Of a DNA stretch of 47,460 bases, positions 42,302 to 47,460 are shown one piece after another. Origin of the DNA: Faecalicatena contorta (lineage in GTDB: Bacteria > Bacillota > Clostridia > Lachnospirales > Lachnospiraceae). A model generated the notes under the pieces. That model made no database searches. It was given only the letters and a program-made list of their open reading frames with translations, and was not told the DNA's origin. The position numbers and the translations under genes were made by a program. Each line of letters starts with the position of its first letter. The first letter of the stretch is position 1. The DNA lies in the NCBI RefSeq assembly GCF_021531995.1, contig NZ_JAFBIZ010000008.1:1-47460 (forward strand), written 5' to 3'.

Positions 42302-43168
42302 ATGAAACAAGATAAAAAATCAATCATATATCTTCATGTGGCGGTTATGTTGTTTGGACTGTCAGGAGTAATCGGACAGTTTGTGGAAGTGCCGTCAGTG
42401 CTCGTTGCACTGGGGAGAGTCGTGTGTTCTTCGTTACTTCTTCTGGGTATGATTCTCATAAAAAAGGAAAGGCTCCGTCTGGATGAAAAAAAAGATTACC
42501 TGTTGATCATGGTGATCGGAGTAGTACTTGCAATACACTGGACTACATTTTTTCAGTCTATTCAAGTGTCCTCTGTAGCAATCGGAACAATCACGTTCTC
42601 TACATATCCTCTGTTTCTGACGGTTCTTGAGCCGATCGTCTATCATGAGCCGATTCGTAAAGAGAGTGTGATGGGAGCGGTTCTTCTTCTGGTCGGGGTT
42701 TTCATTACAATTCCGGAGTTTTCACTTGAAAATCAGATGACAATAGGAATCATCTGGGGAATGATCTGCAGTGTCACCTATGCAATTCTGACGTTGGCGA
42801 ATCGTTACTTTGCAGTAAAATACGATGGGAAGTTGATCTGCTTTTATGAACAGGGAACGGCAGCGCTTGTGCTGCTTCCGGTCATGTTTTTTGTCAAAAT
42901 TCACATGCGGATTCAGGACGCGGCAGGAATTCTGTTTATCGGCTGTATCTGTACTGCATTTGCATATACGCTGTTTGTATCGGCTCAGAAGAAAGTAAAG
43001 GCACAGACAGCCGGACTAATCTCCGGTCTGGAAACGGTATACGGCATAGTGTATGCATTTTTGTTTCTGAGAGAGATCCCGACGATACGGGAGATCATAG
43101 GTGGAATGGTAATACTGGGAGTTGCCATGTACACAACTCTTGCTCAGAAGGAAGATACTCAGAATTGA
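42302..43168 (+). CDS. EamA/DMT-family transporter
   Basis: Ten-segment membrane protein, 288 residues, made of two EamA repeats. Segments include IIYLHVAVMLFGLSGVIG, VSSVAIGTITFSTYPLFLTVLEPIVY with the repeat's conserved end, GAVLLLVGVFITIP, and the second repeat AAGILFIGCICTAFAYTLFVSAQKKVKAQTAGLISGLETVYGIVYAFLFLREIPTIREIIGGMVILGVAMY. The family exports amino acids, metabolites or drugs; the substrate cannot be read. AAGGGAAAAGAGA precedes the ATG. Confidence 0.9.
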   Translation: MKQDKKSIIYLHVAVMLFGLSGVIGQFVEVPSVLVALGRVVCSSLLLLGMILIKKERLRLDEKKDYLLIMVIGVVLAIHWTTFFQSIQVSSVAIGTITFSTYPLFLTVLEPIVYHEPIRKESVMGAVLLLVGVFITIPEFSLENQMTIGIIWGMICSVTYAILTLANRYFAVKYDGKLICFYEQGTAALVLLPVMFFVKIHMRIQDAAGILFIGCICTAFAYTLFVSAQKKVKAQTAGLISGLETVYGIVYAFLFLREIPTIREIIGGMVILGVAMYTTLAQKEDTQN

Positions 43169-43228
43169 CGAAACTGAACAGGCAGTATATAGTGGATATA
43201 AGGATCATGTTATAAAAAGGGGAACGTT

Positions 43229-43993
43229 ATGGACTCAGTACAGGAACAGGTAAGAAAAGATTATGGAAAGATTGCTCTGGGTGGAGAGCAGGACTTGATT
43301 CTGAATGAAGTGGTTTCATCGGAAGAGATGTCGGCCAGTATCGGATATACGGCAGAGGAACTGGCGATGGCTCCGGAAAGCGCAAATATGGGTCTTGGAT
43401 GTGGCAATCCACACCGGAAAGCTCATATTCAGACCGGAGAAGTGGTTCTGGATCTGGGGAGCGGCGCCGGTCTGGACTGTTTTATTGCCGGAAAAGCAGT
43501 TGGAAGAAGAGGCCGGGTAATCGGTGTGGATATGACTCCGGAGATGCTGTCAAAATCCCGGAAGATTGCGAAAGCAAACAGGATTCGCAATGTAGAGTTT
43601 CGCCTGGGAGAGATCGAGAACCTTCCCATTGCAGATCATACGGCGGATGTATGCATATCCAACTGTGTGATCAATCTTTCAGATAACAAGCCGCGCGTAT
43701 ATCGGGAAATTTATCGTGCACTCAAACCGGGAGGAAGAATATCCATCTGTGATATTGTAATCATGAAAGAGCTCACAGAAGAGATGCAGGAAAGTGAAGA
43801 AATGCATTCCTGCTGAGTGTCCGGCGCTTCTTCGGTGGAAGAACTGGAAAATATTGTGAAAATGGCAGGATTTCAGGATGTGGAGATCACGACAAAGCAT
43901 GTATCGCAAGAATACGAGGAACGATGGGGACGGGAACTTTCTATTGGCGAGTATATTATGTCCTCATCTGTTACGGCAAGGAAGCCGCAGTAG
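43229..43993 (+). CDS. arsM: Arsenite methyltransferase (ArsM), probable selenoprotein
   Basis: SAM-dependent methyltransferase that methylates As(III), 254 residues if the in-frame TGA at 43814-43816 is read as selenocysteine (residue 196). ArsM marks: SIGYTAEELAMAPESANMGLGCGNP, SAM loop VLDLGSGAGLDCFIA, RVIGVDMTPEML, EFRLGEIENLPIAD and CISNCVINLSDNKP. After MHSC, the frame continues past TGA as VSGASSVEELENIVKMAGFQDVEITTKHV...EYIMSSSVTARKPQ, the normal ArsM C-terminus. The TGA falls where ArsM/AS3MT proteins have a conserved arsenic-binding Cys followed by a (V/I/L)-(S/A/G)-G-A segment. A hairpin of SECIS type starts 4 bases after it. A simple nonsense mutation is the alternative, giving a 195-residue stump. 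AAAAGGGGAA precedes the ATG. Confidence 0.82.
43821..43847 (+). promoter_or_regulatory. SECIS-like hairpin downstream of the ArsM TGA
   Basis: CCGG (43821-43824) pairs with CTGG (43844-43847, one G-U pair). After a three-base bulge, TTCTTC (43828-43833) pairs with GAAGAA (43838-43843), leaving the loop GGTG (43834-43837). Seventeen bases separate the TGA from the loop, within the usual range for bacterial SECIS elements, and G is in the first two loop positions as expected. It lies fully inside coding sequence. Confidence 0.6.
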
Positions 43994-44028
43994 GAAAAAA
44001 TGATTGACTTTATCAGGAGGTATCCGTT

Positions 44029-44415
44029 ATGCAATACGAAGATGAACAGGATTATATCATGCGTATGATCAAAGAATCCGTTCGTGTACTTGCCAGTCTG
44101 ATATTGGGAAAGAAGTATGTTCAGGTGACTCTTCCGCTTGAAAATAAATATCAGGTGTCCGGTTCGAAAGAACCGGAATGGAAGGATCTGACAGACAATG
44201 GGCATATCAATGAAGCGGAAAATAGTTTGCTTGAAAAGATCGACTATCAGAATCAGGCAGATGTGGAGGAAGCGTTGCTCTTTTATGAGTATGTCAGCAG
44301 GAAAGGGAATGATTTTCTGAAGCAATGTAATTATTCGGAAGAAGAGGTTCTAGAGGGATTGAAGAATCTTGCGAGGCGAAGTGGATATGCAGGAATTCTG
44401 GAGATGATAGAATGA
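44029..44415 (+). CDS. DUF6483-like protein
   Basis: A 128-residue soluble, helical protein. It begins DEQDYIMRMIKESVRVLASLILGKKY, a start I associate with the Clostridial family DUF6483, and continues with NSLLEKIDYQNQADVEEALLFYEYVSRKGNDFLKQCNYSEEEVLEGLKNLARRSGYAGIL. No catalytic motif is visible. AGGAGG precedes the ATG. Its stop overlaps the exporter start (ATGA), so the two are coupled; function unknown. Confidence 0.72.
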   Translation: MQYEDEQDYIMRMIKESVRVLASLILGKKYVQVTLPLENKYQVSGSKEPEWKDLTDNGHINEAENSLLEKIDYQNQADVEEALLFYEYVSRKGNDFLKQCNYSEEEVLEGLKNLARRSGYAGILEMIE

Positions 44416-45641
44416 AAAGAGGACAAAAGGATATAGATTATGAAGCATTGCTCAATGTGGTTCTGGATATTGGAAAAGAGATGGTAAAAAGCGGGGCAGA
44501 AACGAACCGTGCGGAAGACAGTATCTATCGAATGATGGAGAGTTACGGCACAGAACAGTGCAATGTTTTTGTAATCCAGAGTAATATACAGGCGACAATA
44601 AAACCGCCGGGAGGGCCTTATATTACGCAGATTCGGAGGATACATAAGGTTGGGTTTAATTATGACCGTCTGGACTATCTGAACAATCTGTCCAGATATA
44701 TATGCAAAAATCAGCCGTCAGTAGAAGAGATCAGAGAGAAATACAACGAAGTAATAAACCGAAAGCCTCAGCCGGTATATCTCGCATATCTTGCGGCGAT
44801 TCTGGGAGGCGTTGGATTCGGTGTATATTTCGGATGTGATGTGGTGGATACTCTGGTCGGTATTGTAATCTGTGCTCTTGTGGAAGTATATTTTGGAAAT
44901 ATACTTGGGAAAAAGGAGGACAACCTTGCGGTATATAATATTATCGTTGCCTTTCTTTCGGCGGCGGCAGTTTTTCTGGTGGCAAGGTTCGGACTGGGGC
45001 ATCATCCGGATCGGATCATTCTGGGATTGAACATGGTACTGATCAGTGGCCTTGGCGTTACAAACGGAATCCGGGATGTGCTGGATCGGGCTTATCTTTC
45101 AGGAATACTGAACATTGCGCATGCATGTCTTGGAGCAGTCGCGATTGCCTGTGGGACCGGGCTTGCAATGCTGTTGTTTGAAGGGGATATGTATGAAATG
45201 TATATTGCACCAAGTATTGCGGTACAACTGATATCCTGTGGTGTGGCAAGTATGGGATTTGCACTGGTTTTTAAGGCGGAGCCGTGGCAGTCTTTCTGGG
45301 CGGGAATCGGCGGTCTTATTAACTGTGGGTGCTATCTTCTGGTTCAGCATTATTATGAAAATGATATGGCAGCTGTACTTGCAGGAGCAACATTTGTGGC
45401 AGCTTATGCCTACATCATGTCCCGGGTTCACAAAGCACCGGCAACGATATTTCTTACCACGTCGATCATGCCTGTGATTCCGGGAGCAACCCTGTTCTAC
45501 CTGATGCATGGAATCGTTCAGGCGGACTATGTGATGGCGAAGCAGCAGACGATTGCGCTCGGACAGACGTGTGCGGCGATTGCATTTGGATTTCTGATTG
45601 TGGAGATCGCAACACGCTATGTGCGTGCAAAAAAAATATAG
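44412..45641 (+). CDS. Threonine/serine exporter family protein (ThrE-like)
   Basis: A 409-residue membrane protein carrying both halves of the ThrE family in one chain. The soluble N-terminal domain (LLNVVLDIGKEMVKSGAETNRAEDSIYRMMESYGTEQCNVFVIQSNIQATI) has the family's GAET-x-R-x-E-x-x-I/V motif. Two five-segment bundles follow, the second with a short ThrE_2-type domain (AYIMSRVHKAPATIFLTTSIMPVIPGATLFYLMHGIV). It probably exports threonine, serine or related small molecules. The start overlaps the DUF6483 gene by 4 bases. Confidence 0.9.
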   Translation: MKRGQKDIDYEALLNVVLDIGKEMVKSGAETNRAEDSIYRMMESYGTEQCNVFVIQSNIQATIKPPGGPYITQIRRIHKVGFNYDRLDYLNNLSRYICKNQPSVEEIREKYNEVINRKPQPVYLAYLAAILGGVGFGVYFGCDVVDTLVGIVICALVEVYFGNILGKKEDNLAVYNIIVAFLSAAAVFLVARFGLGHHPDRIILGLNMVLISGLGVTNGIRDVLDRAYLSGILNIAHACLGAVAIACGTGLAMLLFEGDMYEMYIAPSIAVQLISCGVASMGFALVFKAEPWQSFWAGIGGLINCGCYLLVQHYYENDMAAVLAGATFVAAYAYIMSRVHKAPATIFLTTSIMPVIPGATLFYLMHGIVQADYVMAKQQTIALGQTCAAIAFGFLIVEIATRYVRAKKI

Positions 45642-45661
45642 AAGAAAATAGAATAAATTGC

Positions 45662-45692
45662 TTGACTCTGACGCTACGTCATACCTCATAAT
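45662..45692 (+). promoter_or_regulatory. MerR-type promoter with 19-bp spacer
   Basis: TTGACT (45662-45667) and CATAAT (45687-45692) are 19 bases apart, with the dyad TGACGCTACGTCA (45669-45681) in the spacer. It precedes a TipAL-like MerR gene, so it is very probably autoregulated. Confidence 0.85.
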
Positions 45693-45727
45693 GTACTCGG
45701 ACGGGAGGAAACAGGAGGAGAGGGAAA

Positions 45728-46456
45728 ATGAGAACAGTACATGAAGTCAGTAAACTCACAGGTGTAAGTGTGCGCACACTTCATTATTATGATGCAATAG
45801 ATCTGTTAAAACCGGCAAAGGTGACAGAAACAGGCTATCGGCTGTATGACGATACAGCGCTTGGTCGTTTACAAAGTATATTACTGTTTCGGGAGCTGAG
45901 ATTCCCTCTGAAGGAGATCAGGGAGATACTGGACAGTCCGAAGTTTGATCCGGCAGAAGCATTGGATCAGCAGATAACACTTCTGGAGCTGCAGAAGAAG
46001 CATATCGAAAAAATGATCGCACTTGCCCGTGAAATCCAGGAGAAGGGAGTCTATAAGATGGAGTTTGATGCTTTTGATAAAAGTGAATGGAACCAGTATG
46101 CCGAGGAAGTGAAGGAAAGATGGGGACAGACCAGAGCCTACGAAGAATGCGAGGAGAAAATGAAAGGAAAGACAGAAAATGAGGTCAGAGACACGGCAGA
46201 TCAGATGATGGAGATCTTTGCGGAAATCGGAAAATTGCAGCATCTTTCACCGGAGGATCATTGCGTACAGGAAAAGATCGCAACGTTACAGGCATTTATT
46301 TCTGAACATTATTATTCCTGTACAAAGGAAATATTAAGCGGTCTTGGTCAGATGTATGTCGGTGATGAGCGCATGAAGCGTAATATTGATAAAGCCGGCG
46401 GCGACGGAACAGCTGAGTTTGCCGCTCAGGCAATCGAGAAATATGTACATTTGTAA
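45728..46456 (+). CDS. MerR-family regulator with TipAS domain
   Basis: A 242-residue activator. The MerR domain reads RTVHEVSKLTGVSVRTLHYYDAIDLLKPAKVTETGYRLYDDTALGRLQSILLFRELRFPLKEIREILDSP, followed by a long dimer helix (DQQITLLELQKKHIEKMIALAREI). Residues 125-242 match the TipAS antibiotic-recognition domain, with the family's W-x-x-x-x-E motifs and FISEHYYSCTKEILSGLGQMYVGDERMKRNIDKAGGDGTAEFAAQAIEKYV. TipA-type proteins bind thiopeptide and other cyclic drugs and then activate efflux and resistance genes. It probably activates its own promoter. It may also act on other MerR-type promoters nearby, such as 11002, though that dyad differs. Confidence 0.92.
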   Translation: MRTVHEVSKLTGVSVRTLHYYDAIDLLKPAKVTETGYRLYDDTALGRLQSILLFRELRFPLKEIREILDSPKFDPAEALDQQITLLELQKKHIEKMIALAREIQEKGVYKMEFDAFDKSEWNQYAEEVKERWGQTRAYEECEEKMKGKTENEVRDTADQMMEIFAEIGKLQHLSPEDHCVQEKIATLQAFISEHYYSCTKEILSGLGQMYVGDERMKRNIDKAGGDGTAEFAAQAIEKYVHL

Positions 46457-46500
46457 AGGGATTATTGTAAAGAATATTCATGATTTGCAACAATCCCTTT
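46455..46500. terminator. Bidirectional terminator between the two MerR genes
   Basis: AAAGGGATT(A)TTG from 46455 pairs with CAA(C)AATCCCTTT ending at 46500, with A/T flanks in both directions. It separates convergent genes. Confidence 0.8.
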
Positions 46501-46511
46501 ACTATAAAGGA

Positions 46512-47363
46512 TTAAATGGAAACCTCTTTTCTAAGCATGACCTGCCAGAATTCTTCCCCGGAATTTTTGTTTGCGTGTTCGACAATCGATAACAGTACCC
46601 GGATTGCCATCCATGTCAGAAATACCCATACCGGTGCAGTTTCTGTAACAAGGATTGCATAACAGATATAAGCGGATATAATCCCGTTTCCAATGGTTGC
46701 AATTGACAGAATCGTCCAGAATATACTGTTCTTTTCGTAAAGGTAACTCAGAAAAAATGCAATGTAAATGATAGGAAGCATGAGCGAAGTGATAATCAGA
46801 GTTACAATTGCAGTACCAGAGCCAAGTTTGCCGAGACTGTTCAGGCGTTCTGAAATGCCCGGTGTCTGTCCATATGTCAACAGGACAGGGAACAGCAAAT
46901 GCCAGACAAACAGAAAAGTACATAAGATCATACCGGTTATTTTTCTTGTTTTTTTCATTTTCGTATCCTCCTTCCATAGTTTTACAAGTTGATTTTTCCA
47001 GAGCGGTTTTTCTTCCAGAATGTGTTCGTCTATCGTTTCGAAAGAGATTTTTTCCTGAAGAATGTTTTCACAGGCTTTTCGGATAACCCGAAGCATCTTT
47101 TCTTCTTCATTCAGCTGCTGCAGTCGTTCTTTTACCGCGTCCTCCAGTGTCAATCCTCCTTTATTCAAATCTTTGATATCTGTGATCGATATGCCGAGAA
47201 GGCGAAGAACCTTGATTCGTTCCAGTTGCCGCAGATCTTCTTCGGAATATTCCCGATAATTATTTTCATCGTTTCGATGAGGAGTCATCAGACCTTCTTT
47301 TTCATAATAACGGATGTTTGTTTTTTTGATGCCGGTTTGGTTTTCCAGTTCTTTGATCTTCAT
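46512..47363 (-). CDS. MerR-family regulator with membrane domain
   Basis: A 283-residue regulator. The MerR domain is standard (MKIKELENQTGIKKTNIRYYEKEGLMTPHRNDENNYREYSEEDLRQLERIKVLRLLGISITDIKDL), followed by a dimer helix region (AVKERLQQLNEEEKMLRVIRKACENI). From about residue 140, four hydrophobic segments appear: KITGMILCTFLFVWHLLFPVLL, AIVTLIITSLMLPIIYIAFFLSYLY, IFWTILSIATIGNGIISAYICYAIL and APVWVFLTWMAIRVLLSIV. It is therefore membrane-tethered, an uncommon build for MerR. AGAGGTG precedes the ATG. The signal it senses is probably in the membrane or envelope. Confidence 0.88.
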   Translation of the reverse strand: MKIKELENQTGIKKTNIRYYEKEGLMTPHRNDENNYREYSEEDLRQLERIKVLRLLGISITDIKDLNKGGLTLEDAVKERLQQLNEEEKMLRVIRKACENILQEKISFETIDEHILEEKPLWKNQLVKLWKEDTKMKKTRKITGMILCTFLFVWHLLFPVLLTYGQTPGISERLNSLGKLGSGTAIVTLIITSLMLPIIYIAFFLSYLYEKNSIFWTILSIATIGNGIISAYICYAILVTETAPVWVFLTWMAIRVLLSIVEHANKNSGEEFWQVMLRKEVSI

Positions 47364-47395
47364 TGGAATTCACCTCTTTCATTGATGTTATGGAC

Positions 47396-47426
47396 ATTAT
47401 ATGGGGTGGAGTAACTGGAAGGTCAA
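47396..47426 (-). promoter_or_regulatory. MerR-type promoter, minus strand
   Basis: On the minus strand TTGACC (47426-47421), 19 bases, TATAAT (47401-47396). The left half of the spacer, ACCTTCCAGT, matches the half-site of many MerR operators; the right half (ACTCCACC) is degenerate. It likely serves autoregulation of the membrane-bound MerR gene. Confidence 0.7.
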
Positions 47427-47460
47427 GAGTTTTCTGTTAAAAATAGCGTAAATTTTCATA

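Noticed and set aside
43305-43686. Out-of-frame plus-strand frames inside arsM
   Set aside because: They overlap strong ArsM motifs and have no start signal or family character.

Overview
The window looks like chromosome from a Gram-positive anaerobe of the Clostridia, most likely Lachnospiraceae. The grounds are moderate GC, AGGAGG-type ribosome sites, A/T-rich promoters, the pyrH-frr-uppS-cdsA-dxr-rseP order, and many MerR, TetR and AraC regulators with AGCS, MATE and ThrE transporters. I saw no tRNA, rRNA, CRISPR array, insertion sequence or phage gene. No gene-free stretch exceeds 300 bases.

Layout. (1) 1-2.9 kb: a decayed two-component/antimicrobial-peptide ABC transporter module. Its response regulator is intact, but the kinase, the ATPase and the permease each carry a deletion. 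(2) 3.0-9.1 kb: a small lipoprotein; a TetR gene with two operators on its own promoter, followed by an RsgA-like GTPase and a GNAT enzyme; a membrane-anchored hydrolase; an XRE-AbrB regulator beside two small envelope genes with near-identical promoter modules; and a radical SAM enzyme. (3) 9.2-13.3 kb: an ABC-2 exporter pair followed by a UvrA2-like ATPase (a DrrABC-like set). The UvrA2-like gene has its own MerR-type promoter. (4) 13.3-16.8 kb: an AraC/PAS regulator divergent from a Gfo/Idh/MocA oxidoreductase and an MmgE/PrpD protein, probably a catabolic operon.

(5) 16.9-31.6 kb (perhaps to 33.2 kb) is the most unusual region. It encodes a zinc-ribbon membrane protein, a HerA/VirB4-like ATPase, a large coiled-coil membrane protein, a zinc-ribbon protein with eight 14-residue repeats, a helical protein and a Ycf46-like AAA+ ATPase. 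After a terminator come a papain-fold toxin-like protein, a probable Imm35-type immunity protein, a polytopic membrane protein, a conserved unknown, two zinc-ribbon/TM proteins with discoidin-like or C-type-lectin outer domains, a VanX-like D-Ala-D-Ala dipeptidase lipoprotein, a NagZ-like GH3 lipoprotein and an alanine/cation symporter. I read this as a candidate undescribed ATP-driven surface or effector-export system with cell-wall-processing enzymes. That reading is inference.

(6) 33.2-37 kb: an amidohydrolase and a flavodoxin-like protein on the minus strand, a TetR C-terminal relic, and a MATE exporter whose leader carries a perfect 17-bp hairpin. (7) 37-42.1 kb: housekeeping genes for pyrimidine nucleotide, ribosome recycling, isoprenoid and phospholipid metabolism and a site-2 protease. 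(8) 42.3-47.4 kb: an EamA transporter; an arsenite methyltransferase (ArsM) with an in-frame TGA exactly where a conserved arsenic-binding cysteine is expected, followed at the right distance by a SECIS-like hairpin (a probable selenoprotein); a DUF6483-like protein; a ThrE-type exporter; and two MerR-family genes, each behind a promoter with the 19-bp spacer typical of that family.
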